Below, piece by piece: positions 11,193 to 23,601 of a DNA stretch of 64,000 nucleotides (the stretch's first letter is position 1; every line of letters starts with the position of its first letter). A program made the translations under genes and the position numbers. This stretch comes from Ophioceras dolichostomum (lineage: Eukaryota > Ascomycota > Sordariomycetes > Magnaporthales > Ophioceraceae). The stretch is taken from positions 24,752 to 88,751 of the forward strand of contig PYST01000146.1 in NCBI GenBank assembly GCA_003049485.1. Direction: 5' to 3'. Under the pieces are notes generated by a model. The model was not told the origin of the DNA and made no database searches. It saw only the letters and a program-made list of their open reading frames with translations.

Positions 11193-14100
11193 GCCTTTCG
11201 ACTCACCTTCCCCAACTCAATTCTCGCCGTCCAAAAGTTCCCCTACTGTTTTGGTGGTTGGTACAAAATGCGGAGCCCGTCCGTTTCATAACGGCCGTCC
11301 GTCCGGCCACACTATCTCAATCTCGATCGGCAGACATCGGCTGGCGGGGCGAACGTCATAATTCTTCTTTTTGGATGCTGCGCGTGCGTGCCCGTTTACT
11401 TCGCATTTCTTTTTTCGCCCTATGAGAGTGTGTGATAGGATGTGTTCCCTCGCCCGCCGATGGGAAGAGGAAGAGGAAAGCGATGATCCGGCCAAGTGGA
11501 GGGGGGAGGAGCCGGGCGCCGAGCTTCTTTGATCGATCTACAGACGACAAAAGAGCGATTCCAAGTAATATTCTCCTGTCATCAACTGGAGAAACGGAAG
11601 GAATGGGAGGGAAAGAGCGTGAGGGGGAGAAGAGCGAGAAAGCGAAATCGAGAAACGATCGAACAAGATCCAAAGGGAAATAGAGGCCAAGACTTGTTTT
11701 CTTTATTTTTGTTCGCCGAGTCGTTCCTGTCTTCGCAAACCAGTTCGCCGATGCGGCTGGTGGTCTGGACTGGCCTCACTCAACAAAGCTTCCCCCAGAC
11801 ACAGGCGATGACAAGCATGACAAGCTCCTCAAAACCCGGGACTGACTTGACATGACGATCGAGTGATTTTAATTCCCCCGCATCCCACTCCCAGAAGCAG
11901 GCTAGCTTCTCCTCGCTTGGCTTTTCCTCTCACCTCATCCCTGTCGCTTCGTCGCCCTTCTGGCAGGCAACCCCGTTCATTTGAGGTCACATTGTATTTT
12001 TCTTCTCTTTTCCTTTTGCCCCGAAGTTCCGGCGACTGGCCATAGAGAGAGGTAGGACTGGCAGGTCATCATTTTCGCCACGCGGGTTCGGCGCGCCATT
12101 CAAGTCAGCGAGACAGGCGGCGCGCGTTTCATTGGGGCCATGTGCTGGTTGTTCTTCCCTTTTTCGGGGTGGGTCGGCCTAAGGGAGGTAGGGTGGTAAG
12201 GTGGTGGACGAGGTGGCCAAGAAAACACGGTTGGAGGGGAACAAAAAAAAAAAAAAAAAGAGAGACTGGCTGAGAGAAGAGAACATTGGGGGACTAGGGG
12301 GCTAAACCCAAAGCGAAGAACCAAACTCGAAGCCAAGCCCAAAGCGATCCGGGGGTGGAACTGACAACGGCTGACAGGCTGGATCGATTATCCCGGCAGC
12401 GACGGGCCCCTTTCCAGTGAGTTTCCACACCGCACACACCAAGATGGCTTGGCCATCTGATGCCCAGAGATGCCTACCCGTATCGATTGGGAGAGTGAGG
12501 ACGGGATCGGACATGGCGTCCAAACTCAAAATATTAGGAGGTAGGGTTGAGGTGCCTCGTAACGGTATAGGCACGGCACGGATTGGAACCTCCCTGCCTG
12601 CAAGATAGAAGTTGAGGGTTCCTGACGCAAGAGGACGCACCATCCACCTCCCCCTTTCAAGGATTTATCAATCTGATCGCCAGACTTCCGGCCAATCCCT
12701 CGAGATCTAGCAGACGGACGCCTACAATGGAGAGCCCGCGGGACCCGTTGCGGCTGGCTGCAAGGTACGATGCTTAAATTTCCGGTGGTTCTACGCCCGT
12801 AAACATCATGACGCTACAAAAACCACACCGTGCTCGCACATATTCCGGATCATCACCGGCTTTTGTTGGTCTTGCATGCGTGGCACGGGTTCTTCTCTTT
12901 TCCTTCTTCGACATCATTGAGGTCTCATCTGCTCTTCTGCATTTACATAACATTGTCCGTCTGCCTTGCTAAAATGGATAGAGAAGACACATCTTTTCCT
13001 AACGCTTCTGGGCCTTCTTACCCATCCACGCCATCCATCCGTCCCGCCTAGCCGACCGACCGGGCAAGCCGACCAGTTGGCCGATCGATCGGTAGTCGTT
13101 CATCCATTTGCAGACTTGCTTATACTTATGTGCTCGTGCTATTACATATTCTCGCCGCTTCGTCGCGTCTTCTTCCACGCGGGATTCCAGGAAACCAGCG
13201 AAACCAGCGAGGGAACTACGCACGCCCAACCAACCAAAGATCAGCACAACCTGTGCCACAGCGTCTGTTGTGCGTGCTTGGACAACCAAATCCTGGGCCG
13301 AGCAGCAAGTAGCTGTCCGTGCCGTAGAGACAAAGGCCCGGCTTCCCGAAGAGCTGGATGACGACGTCGCATCCGCCTTGTGGTGGCCCTGCCTGACTGC
13401 AGATAGTATGCAGCCCCAGTGCCCCGAGGATGACCCGGCGGCGCGGTCGACGAAGCACAGCTGGAGGCAACAGACTCAGGGGCGGAAAGGAAAAGAAAAA
13501 AAAGAAAAACTCTACTGTAGATCTCCGGTCCCAGGTAAGGCACCAGGAGTAAGCGCCAGCATCAGAGGACGTTGCTGCCTGGATTTCCGCTACATGCATG
13601 TGCGCACATGCACAATCACAACCATAGAGATGCGGAAAGGAACGACGATACAAGTCAAAGATAACGACTTGCCTTCAACCTCCAACCTCCAACGGAGTGA
13701 GTGATGCACTTCAGCCCGAAGAAGGCAGATTACTTAGGTCAGGAAGCTATTGAGAGATGAGCTTAACAGATTAGCATTTCCACATATAGCCACTCTAACC
13801 AAGCCTCGTCTTCGCTTGTCCGGAGAGGGCCGAGTGTTGTACCTACATAGCAGCCGTCCAGTTTAGCTTGTTCGGGTACATTTCTGCCTTAACCCCGGAA
13901 CACGGCCAGATTCAGGGGCATCACTCTCGACCTACCTGGCGAGTGGGGGTTCTAAGACTGAAGACATAATACGCAGGCGCAGACGCGGATGCAAGACGCA
14001 GCAGATGCGGCTTAGCTTAGCCGACTTACAAACGACAACGTCGCTTAGCTACTGATAGAAATACAAGTAACTTTGGGGCTGGTTGCATTTATAGAAGAAA

Positions 14101-14795
14101 AAAGAAAAAGAAAAAAAAAACGTCCGACGGCGTTCCATCAGGTCCCAAATGCTCCTACATACCGCTCGGTCCGAAGAAGAAAAGGGTGGGAGAAGGCAAA
14201 TCAGCTAGCCTGCAACGTCGGACAGACAGACAAAAAGTGATAGCTGAAGCGGTCCCCGGATATCCGGTAGCGAAGGTCGCACTAGAACAAAATCGAAAAC
14301 AAGGAGAAAAAATTGAGACAGAAGAAGACGAAGAGGACGAAGAGTTAGACGGGTTAAGAAAGAAGCCGAGTTGCCGACTTCAGTTCATGTCGCCTCACGG
14401 TCCCGAAAAAGGTCGACGGACTGAGAAAGGGAAAAAGGGTCCTCCTCGTGGAGAGGCGCCAATATTATTATGATGATGGCTTCTAGTATACATGGAATAC
14501 AGACACAAGAGAACTCCGATACCTACCTAGCTTTTTGTTTATGGCAAGAATAACATTACATAGAAGCCAAAGCGAGCAGCGGTTCACGATAGCCGCCAAA
14601 TCAATACTCGCTCAGCTGTGATGATGCTGATGATCCGGATCCCACCCCTGCCCCTTCCGCCCATCCACGACCCTACCATGTCCTCCAGCAGCAGACCTAT
14701 TCCAACTAGACCGAGCCAACCACCCAACTTCCGCTCCTCTTTTTTCTTTCTTTCTTACACATCCAGCACAGTCCAGTCAAGCACCTACCAACCTT
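11193..14795. other. Long intergenic region
   Basis: This 3.6-kb stretch forms the upstream region of the XlnR-family gene and the 3' flank of the laccase gene. An A-rich run lies near 12242-12260 and purine-rich tracts near 14095-14125 and 14280-14350. The open frames seen are short and low in complexity. No tRNA, 5S rRNA or transposon was recognised. Confidence 0.5.
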
Positions 14796-16801
14796 TTACA
14801 GACCACTATCGATCTGCACAGGCACATTAGTGCTCGTATAATCCGCCCACTCCCTACACGTCTGCGCCACCGCCAGCGGGATCTGAAACTCCTCGATCTT
14901 CTCCGGCTCGACCAAGAAAGTCGAGAAGAATCCCCCACTCGCATGCCACGCGATGTGGCAATGGAAAGGCCAGGCCCCGGCATTGTCCGAGTCGAACTGC
15001 AGCACGACGTGCCCGCCCGGCCGCATCATCTGCACGTCCCTCCGCATCGGGTTCTCCGGGTTCACGACCGTCACCCCGTCCCACTCGCCGGGGCCCTCGT
15101 GGAGCACATAGAAGTTGGCGCCGTGCAGGTGCATCGGGTGGGAGGCCGGAGTGCGGTTGTTGACGATCATGCGGACCGACGTGTTGGAGTACACGTTGTG
15201 CACGTTCCACTCTCGGGGGAAAGAGGTGTTGCCCAGGTTCGCGAGGAGGAGCGGGGGGGCGTTCATGTTGACCCTCGCCGAGACGCCGTCGAAGGACCAG
15301 AGCGTCACGTTGGAGGCGTTGCGGAAGAGGGTGACCTCGTAGGTGTGCGTGGAGCTCGGCTCGGGCAGGGGCATCTTGTACACGGGACGCGTGAGGGCCA
15401 GGTCGTCGTTCGCGCATGTGCCGGGGTCGGGCACGTCCCAGGGTTTCGAGGTCGGGGCGCTGCCCGTGTCGGCGTCGTAGTACACGGCCGCGACGGCGTA
15501 GGGCTGGCGGGCCAGCGTGCAGGACGTCAGGTTGCTGCGCATCCAGTAGGCGGACCTGGAGGGCCCCTGGTCGGCCTTGACGAGGACATCGACGCGCTGG
15601 CCGACGCCCAGGGTGACGACCTTGGTGTCGTACGCCTCGATGGGGACGAAGTCGTTGGCGATGACTGTCAGCGTGTGCTGGTCGATCGAGAAGCGCTGGA
15701 CACCGTCGGACCCCGTGTTGATGAGCCGGAGGCGGTGGGTCTTGCCGCGCTGGAACTTGAACTTGGAGACGCCCGCGTTGTTGGTGCATTTGGTGGTGTC
15801 GCCGGCGGCGACGGTCGAGCAGTCGAAGTTCATCTTGCCGTTGATCAGGTTGTTGTCAGAGAAGACTTGGGGGCTGCCGCCGGGCGCGAGGGTGCGGGCC
15901 ACGATGGTTAGGTAGTCTTCGTGTTGCCAGTCTGGTTTTATTTTCAATGTCGGATTTACTTAGTTCCATGTCATTGCAGAAGTATGAAAGAAGGGGGGGG
16001 GTGTTAGGCGGGACAGAGGGACGGAGGGAAAAAACTCACCGCTCAGAGTGATAGGGCCGAGGTCGACGTCATACTTGTTCTTACCAGCCGGGCCGTAGAT
16101 GACCAGAGGACCCAAGACACCGCTGGAGAACTGAGCCGAGAAGTGCGAGTGATACCACGAAGTGCCGTACATGTCGGCGCGGAACTGGTAAGTGTAGGAC
16201 TTGCCGGGAGCGATCGGGCACTGCGAGACACCGGGGGCGCCGTCCTGCCAGGGCGTGCCGCGTTGGAGGATGCCGTGCCAGTGAATGCTGGTGCCCTCCT
16301 CGGGTCCCGTGATGTTGTTGTGCACCGTCACCTGGATCTGGTCGCCCCAGTTCGCCTCGATGGTCGGGCCGGGGAAAGCGCCGTTGACCAGGAGCACGGG
16401 GGTCTCATATCCATCGGGGGCGATTATGCTCCGGCTGATGGTGAAGTCGTACGAACGGATGATGCCTGTGGTCGGGCACTGGTGGTAGGGATCGGTGCCA
16501 TCGATGGTCTTATCGCCCCATGGAAAGCCGTGGGGTAGAGGGTTGTTGGTCAGGAATATAGGCAGGAGAGGGGCGAGGAAAGTACCCAGCCGAGACTTGC
16601 TGTGTGGACGTCAGTGCTTGCATCACGGATGCTTGGCATCACTAGGTCTATGAAGGAACGGGAATGGTAAGGAGGGCGGCGAGGAGAAGCGTTGGTGTCA
16701 TACCCGTTAGTCTTCTCCTGGGTGAGGGACGCCACGACCCCGAAGATCAGCTTCACGCTCAACAGGAGTCTGGCGACCAGCTCTCCAATGATGGCAGGCA
16801 T
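14796..16801 (-). CDS. Laccase (ascomycete multicopper oxidase)
   Basis: The model is complement of 16704-16801, 16040-16599 and 14796-15931, giving 597 residues with introns of 104 and 108 nt. All four copper-binding signatures are present: HWHG (139-142), HSH (183-185), HPMHLHG (484-490) and HCHIAWH (543-549), including the type-1 Cys. Five residues after the last His is Phe554, the usual axial position. The chain ends exactly in DSGL, the C-terminal plug of ascomycete laccases, with no propeptide beyond it. The N-terminus is hydrophobic (residues 8-26) and fits a secretion signal or anchor, but is followed by an unusually long stretch before the first cupredoxin domain. Family role: four-electron reduction of oxygen to water with oxidation of phenols. 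Pigment, lignin or detoxification roles cannot be told apart here. Confidence 0.93.
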
Positions 16802-19800
16802 GGTGGGCAAAGTAGCGAGCGAAGGGAGCCAAAGGCTCTTAGTGTTGTCAAGGGCGTATGCAAATATCGGAAGGAGAAACTTGTATTTAACGAGTGACAA
16901 CAAGACAAAATAAAGAAATATGTTAACGAAGGTGTGAAAACCTAATTATGACTTGACCCGGTGAAGCCCAGTCCTGAACTGCCCTGCCTCATGAACATGG
17001 AGGGGAGGCACAGGGCAAGGGAGATGGGAAAGTCCCTTTATATATCGACTTAGGACCGTCGATCCTGGGAGGAGGGTGGCGGCCACAGTGAGCGGGACCA
17101 CGGCATTATCAGGCGTGTAAGTTCGAGGTGAGGGCCGCACGCGCCCACATCGTCCTGGGGATGGACGAACAGACGGGATGCGTGGCCTCCCTCGACAGCG
17201 CCGGTCCAGTCTATCGCTTCCTTCGTATCATCAAAAAAGACAGGAGAACCACCACGGACGGGCCACCGCCACCGGGCCAAGGAAAGTTGGTGAGAAACAT
17301 GCATAACAAGGAAGACTTCTTGTTTGGGGAGAGGCTGGCAGGGGTGTGGAAGGATGACTACCCGTTCCATATTTGCCCGGCACTAGCACGGGGACCCTCG
17401 TCTTCGTCGAGTGTCTTAGTGGGCGAGGTGAGGGAGAGAAGGATAGGCAAGCAGAAGGCAGGGGCTATTTCGTTGTATGCGCGGACGGACTTGGAAACAG
17501 CGTCGACCAGCGGCCCTGTGCTTTCCCGCTAGTCTCTAAAGCGGTAAGCACACGCTCCACGGAACCGCGGAAAAAAGTGATAAGAAAGGAAGAGATGAGA
17601 GAAAAGAGAGAGTGGCGGGCAGATCGTCATCAAGCCTCCTCAAGCCACCTGCATCGTTGACAGCTTGGGAGCACACAGTACGTGGTGCGGCTGATGGGGG
17701 GTAGGAGAGGACACCCCAGTCCTACACATCTCTCTTCACTGCAACCACCCCCTTACCTGTATCTCACCTCCGGCCGGCCGCCGGTGATGACAGTCAGATT
17801 TATTGAAACTCTACCTGACAAGGCGAGTGATGAGCGCTGGGGTGTCACAGGTAGGCCGACAGGCGAACAGGCGGGCAGTAACGCGGTGGGATTTGATATG
17901 GCCAACTGCTCATTGTGCAGCTGCAATGATCCGCCTCGTGTACCTCAGAGCCTCAGACGACACCAGCCAGCAGGCATGCATCCCTCTAGCGGCCTCCGTA
18001 TATGCAGAGAGGATAGATCGGGGGAGGAAGTTGAGATCGAGACTCGAATAATCGAAGGCGAGAGCGAAGGGGTTCTCGTGCAGTAGTTCGCGTCTGAGCA
18101 TAACGGGGTGCATACATGGAGGGAAGTAGGCCACTGTATTCGTACGAGCAGAGGAGGTGCATGGACCAAGTGCACTACGCACATACTGTGGTAGGTGGAC
18201 GAGGACTGGCTGTCATTGGGGGGATCATGCACGGTGAGGTGTTCAGCTGCGAGCAGAGCTGGCGTGGGCGGGTGTGCCGCTCGGGAAATTGCCAGTGCAC
18301 CCACAGGACCCGTGGCGCTGGATCTTCAGGGCGGTTTGCCGCATTTGGGCCGTCCCTCTCAGACGTCATCTCGCGCGCCGAGGCCGACGTCTGGTCTTTT
18401 TTTATGTCGGCCCTGGAGCTTGGAACAGCGGCGTCGTGGAAGAGTGTGAGTTGGGCCGAGTCGATGTCTCGACAAGGTTAGTTTTATCGACGGGTACTTA
18501 TTTCGGAATATCAACCGATGGGAGAGACAGGAGGAGCCTCAATTGCTGGATCCAGGACTTGGTACGGACAGACAGAGAAAAGACATTGATCAATAACTCG
18601 CAGGTATTGGATACCTACCTAAGTATTTTTGGTAGATGCAAGCGGCGAAAGAAGGTGGAATTATCCGGGCGACCAGACGCACCTATTTCAGTCAGTCATG
18701 CAGCTGTGATATAGCTGTGCATCAACCATTGAGACCTATGATTCAGATGGCGTCCCGGAGAGCGGACTCCAGCTGCAATCACGGCACCGGGAGCTGCCTT
18801 GGCCCGCCCGAGCCGCCGTCGCCGTGAGCTGTGATTTGCCCTTCTTGCACTCGATGAGGCAAGATTAATTGCGTGCAAATGGATGCAAAAAGGGTATGCG
18901 TGCGAGTCCGCTCTGCTGGCACTTGGCAGCAGCAAGCAGAACAGGCTCGAGGCAATACGAAACCCCTCATCGTTTGCAAGGCCAGTCGCTGGAGTAGGGT
19001 CGTGTGATGAAGCTTGAAGTCGGTCGCCGTGCGGTCGCCAAGAGATTTGGATCAGCACGGAGCCGCCACTAGCCCACTGCCGCATTGTGCCCCCCTGTTG
19101 GCCTAATTACCGAGACTGGCAGCCAAGCAGAGGTATGCTTCAAAAAGCTCCAAGCGCTGGAACAGGAGCTGAACAAAACAAAAGACAGGGAGAGAGGCTG
19201 TGAGATTGTGATCCGGATGCGAACCTTGTCCTGAAAAATAGTAAAGGCTCAACTATTTCAAGACAAGATCGTCGGGTTATCCTTTCAATGGGGAAGGGGG
19301 GAAATACAACGTTGTAAGGAGGGCTGAGCAGAGACTTTCTCGTGTGCTTTACAGGAGAGACGATGCGAGCGCAGGAGCACCAGGCCTCAAACTCACCCCA
19401 CTACTTAAGGTGAACATGCTGACGACAGAAGCTCACTATGAACAACCCAGCATGATTGGCACCGTGCTGGCGTACTTCTCACTATCGCGTGAGTCCGCCA
19501 CAACTCTAAAATCGAAGGTGCGTCTGTTCGCCTCCCTGCAACTGTATCCCTCCTCCCACCAAAGGTTGGATAAATATGGAATGCAGCACACGAAGCTTGG
19601 AGCGTCCGTTTATTTAGGTACCGTTGCTGTGCAGACTGGAAAGGGCAAGAAATTCTCGCCCCCCAGCACAACGTGGCGTGGTCACAGCTGAGCGCAAAGA
19701 CTCCTCACCACCACCTATTCATAGGCACTAGGCTCCTCGATGGTGGGAGGGTAATAGCGCCTCTCCCGGCAACCACGGTAGGTAGAAATCACGCCGACCT

Positions 19801-20209
19801 CCGCACCATAAGCCACGTACCCAACGGTCGGTCCTGACTCCCCGGGTAGCTGGTGTGCTAACGATCCGTCGAGAGGCACAGACCGGCGACCAGCGTGCCG
19901 GCAACTGCGATTGGAGGGGTGATAATGGTGTCGCTCGCCCGTGGACGGTGCACTGGACCTTCTGTGGCTTTTATTTCTCACTTTCTTTCTTTGTTTTTCC
20001 TTTCTTTCCCTCCTCCTCGGCATCGTTCGTCTCTTTAGCCGCTACCAGACTCCCCGGCAACGCTCGCAAGTATGTGCAAGAAGGTTTCCTATGTATTACA
20101 GATAAGTTGTTGAGAGGTGAGTAGTTCCAAGACTGTCGGCCACGGGCAACAGTACTCCACCAATCCTCAGTCCGTCGGACTCTTCCGCGGCCACCTGTGG
20201 TCCGGCGCG
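16802..20209. other. Long intergenic region
   Basis: This 3.4-kb upstream region of the laccase gene extends to the 3' end of mgr2. Several open frames of 60-146 codons exist on both strands, but none looks conserved or has convincing splice continuity. A TACCTACCTAAGTA word lies near 18609. No RNA gene or transposon was recognised. Confidence 0.45.
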
Positions 20210-20924
20210 CTAGTCGCCTCGTGGTTGTTGGGGTTTCGGTCGGTAGGCGCGCTGGGCGGCCATGATAATGGGTCGGCGGCGGGCCTGAGCGTATGCTTCC
20301 TGGGCTATGGGCGAGGCGTCCGATCGGATGACACTGCCGATGCCCATGAAGAAGCTAGAAGCGGCACGGGGAGGTTTGCACGCGGTCAGCCTGTATCGAA
20401 CCTCTCTGGAGGAATCCACGATAGAACGGCGCGACCATCATCGACCGTAGAGGAAGTGGGGAAGAAGCCGCACCCAAAGGTTGTCCCTGACGCCAACATG
20501 TATTGTCCAATCGTTCGCATGACGCCATTCGTGCCAGCGCCGTATCGGAAGATGGAAAAGGTGCCTGCAAACGCCAACCAGTCAGTCAGAGACGAGGTAT
20601 CCACAGGAGCAAAACACAAGGTGGAATCAGCTGGGAAGCGAAGACAGTGGAAGGTTTGCGCACCATATATAAAGCCCATGATCGCGCCGACAGCTTTACA
20701 AGTCGATGCGGTTAGCGACTGATACAGTCCCAGGGATACCTCGCAGGAGAGAACCTACTGCCGCCCATCATGGCTCCCATCTTCACTTCTTGAATGTTAG
20801 CCTCGTTGCGCCCAGCCGATAGACAAAAACCACGCCATTTTCCCCGGAGTATATGGAGCTCACGTTTGTCCAAGTTCGAAGGCCCCATATGGCCACCGCC
20901 GCCAACACTGGGTGGTGGAGGCAT
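20210..20924 (-). CDS. mgr2: Mgr2, TIM23 translocase subunit (ROMO1/Mgr2 family)
   Basis: Five exons, complement of 20864-20924, 20759-20788, 20664-20693, 20474-20564 and 20210-20354, join in frame to give 118 residues. Two exons are only 30 nt long. The assembled core reads VKMGAMMGG, TVGAIMGFIYGGTFSIF, RYGAGTNGVMRTIGQYM, LASGTTFGGFFMGIGSVIR, then RRRPIIMAAQRAYRPK. This matches the Mgr2/ROMO1 family: two glycine-rich membrane helices joined by a conserved RYGxGxxGxMRTxGQYM loop. In yeast Mgr2 couples TIM21 to TIM23 and gates lateral release of preproteins into the mitochondrial inner membrane. Introns are 75, 65, 99 and 119 nt. The first has a CTAAC branch site, while the last two use GTGCGC and GTGCGG donors. 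A 201-codon frame on the opposite strand is a shadow. The gene diverges from the FHA gene at 22210. Confidence 0.92.
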
Positions 20925-22209
20925 CTTGGAATGGTTCAGCTGATGAAAACGAGCGAAAGAAAAAAACCCTGAGAGCAGCGCGTTACGCTGTGTGCTGTCG
21001 TCAAATAGAGTGGACCGAAGCTTGATCTGGAGAATTTAGCCTCACAGGAAACCCACATCACCGATTGGCAGACGAGTCGAACGGCGGGTAGGTTCCTGCA
21101 GTCGACCCTTTACGGGTTTCCAAGCTTCTTCCCTCGGCTCTTCACAGCACCTCGATAGCACCAGCAATTGGGCCAGCTCCATCATGTGCCGCCCGCACGG
21201 GCCACTCACACGCCCGCCCTTAGCCGTCTTGTCGTCTCCTGATCGCGCGGTAGTGCAGTACATCCACATCAGACACAATCCTATTCGGATTTGAGGAAGT
21301 CCTAGGTGCATCACTATCGGTCCATGTCTCACGTGAGCATCTGTGACGGGTCTGCAACCGTGACTGGGACTGCAACTAACGTCCAGCGAACGTGAGAAGC
21401 AAGCAAGATTCCCAAGAAGTCAAAAATCAGGGCCGAAATCATACAGTCAGCAAATTGAAACTTTGGCTTCCCCCATTTGATCAGATATTCGAGAAGGGAG
21501 CTTTCGCTTCCATTTTTCTTCTCCCTTGCCTCGCCCGCCGAGGAAAAACTCTGCGGTGGAAAGGAGAGAGCGCGGCGCCGCGATTCTGCGGCCGAGTGTC
21601 ACGCCAAGCGCTTAGCGAGACGGACGGGGGAGGGAACAAAGACGGGGCGAGAAGGCGAGGAAACCAACATCATTCAATTCTCACATCCCCAGAATCATCC
21701 TTCAGCACCCAGCATCGCCACCCCCGTCGCCGCCCGTCGAGCCACTTCCAAAAGTTCGACTCGACACGACCCCGTCAATTAACAAGTGAGTTCTACCTCC
21801 TTTTTCTTCAATTCTACGGTCGCATATCCTGGCCCGCCGGCCCCATCGTCGGACCCCCGGTCGGGCGCAATTGGCCACCTTGGTTCTCCACACAATTTTC
21901 CCCTGACATTTTTCTGACCAGAGGATCGACCGTCCTTGTTACCTACAATATAGGATCCGACCAAAAAACTCGACCGCCTCCAGGCTGTAGGGCTGTGGGG
22001 GCATTTTTGCCAGCGACTTTTCGTCGATTACGAGAGACTTCTCTCCTACTCCTCGCGCATGACACGCCGAAAAAAACAGCGACCGCCACCCCCAAGGAAG
22101 TCATCATCGACATCGCCCTCCTCGATCCCGATCTCGCCGTCTCTGCCATCACTGTCATCGACTTCTCTCCCGGTCCCCATCGCCAGCGCGGCCGGCCTAG
22201 CCATTCCCC
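20925..22209. promoter_or_regulatory. Divergent promoter region of mgr2 and the HAM-4-type gene
   Basis: About 1.3 kb separates the two start codons. A GTGAGT donor at 21786 and a pyrimidine-rich CTGACCAG at 21913-21920 could bound a 5'-leader intron of the FHA gene; this is inference. An open frame 21392-22213 ends in TGA that overlaps the downstream ATG as ATGA. No TATA box was identified with confidence. Confidence 0.4.
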
Positions 22210-23569
22210 ATGACGGCCGTCGCGAGTCCTCCTAGTTTCGCCAATATCAGTCGGCCAGCATGGGGGTTGAATGGTTCGCTGCATTCGATGAATCCACACA
22301 GCGCTGAAGACACCGGCAGGAGCATGTTCACTCCTCGCAAGACACTCCAGCGCACAAACTCGTCGTCCTCGGTGTCATCAACCGCATCCGCATCTTCGAC
22401 CACCACGACCGTCCCGGCTAATGGTCCGACAAATGGAGCGACATCACAAGCGTCGGCCGAGATAGGGTGGAACAACAGTAGGAAGAGAGGGCCACAAAAA
22501 AGCGGCGCGCAATGGCAGCAGTCACAGGCGATCATCAAACCCGAAGGCCCCGATTATTCTAGGATGCCCGTGAGCAGACCAGTGCAGCCGGGGACGAACG
22601 GCGCGTCGTCGCTGCATCAAGCCCCGATGTTGTTAGGACCCCCAAACCAGGGCGCACAAGCCCGACCGATGGGCGAGCCCATACCCATGGGCCAGCCCGT
22701 ACTCTACCTTCTCTCGCTCAACGGGACATTCGAGCGAAAAACGATATCCGTCCCCTTCTACCCCGACACACTCCGGATCGGCCGGCAGACCAACGCTAGA
22801 ACGGTGCCGACGCCGGTTAACGGATACTTCGACAGCAAGGTGCTGTCCAGACAGCACGCTGAGATCTACGCGGACCGCGCCGGGAAGATCTGGATCCGTG
22901 ATGTCAAATCATCAAACGGCACCTTTGTCAACGGCTCGCGGCTGTCGCAAGAGAACCGCGAGTCGGAACCGCACGAGCTTCAGACCCAAGACCACCTAGA
23001 ACTCGGTATAGATATCGTCAACGAGGACCAGAAGTCGGTCATGCACCACAAGGTTGCAGCCAAGGTCGAGCATGCTGGTTTCCTCAACCCGTCGCAGAGC
23101 CTGCTGGACATGAACTTTGGCGACCTCGACCCGGCCGGCGGCCAGATGATTCTTCCTCCGATGAGCGCAGCCCAGGCGAGGGGGCGCACCAGCAGCCAGG
23201 CCTCCGGCGGCGTGAACGGCCGCATGGCTCCGACCACAGGCATGCCAGTGGCCCAGTCTAATGGTATGATGGCCGCCAGGGGAATGTGGTTGACCCAGCC
23301 GTCGACCGAGGCTATCGTGAAGAAGCTACATGTACGCTATTGAACCTGCTCCTGATTTTCCTCCCTTCCCTTTCTTGTTATTGACGCGCACCTCCTTGGC
23401 CCCCTGCTAACAACCTTACAGCAAGAGATGCGTGCCGCAAAATTGCAAGCAAATGAGCTGCAACGAACAGCCCATTTCCTCCATTCGATGACTGGCAAAG
23501 AGGACATCAAGAACTCCGACAGACCCGAACCTACCGACCCGCAGAAGCAGCAGCAACAACAACCACCCC

Positions 23570-23601
<32 letters not shown>

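Noticed and set aside
12242..12260. A-rich run as the tail of a retroposed element
   Set aside because: No element sequence, target duplication or coding relic is visible next to it.
14943..15911. 322-codon Val/Arg-rich plus-strand frame
   Set aside because: Exact antisense of the laccase copper domains, which are clearly real.
20117..20722. 201-codon plus-strand frame
   Set aside because: It lies opposite the spliced mgr2 exons, whose product matches a known family.
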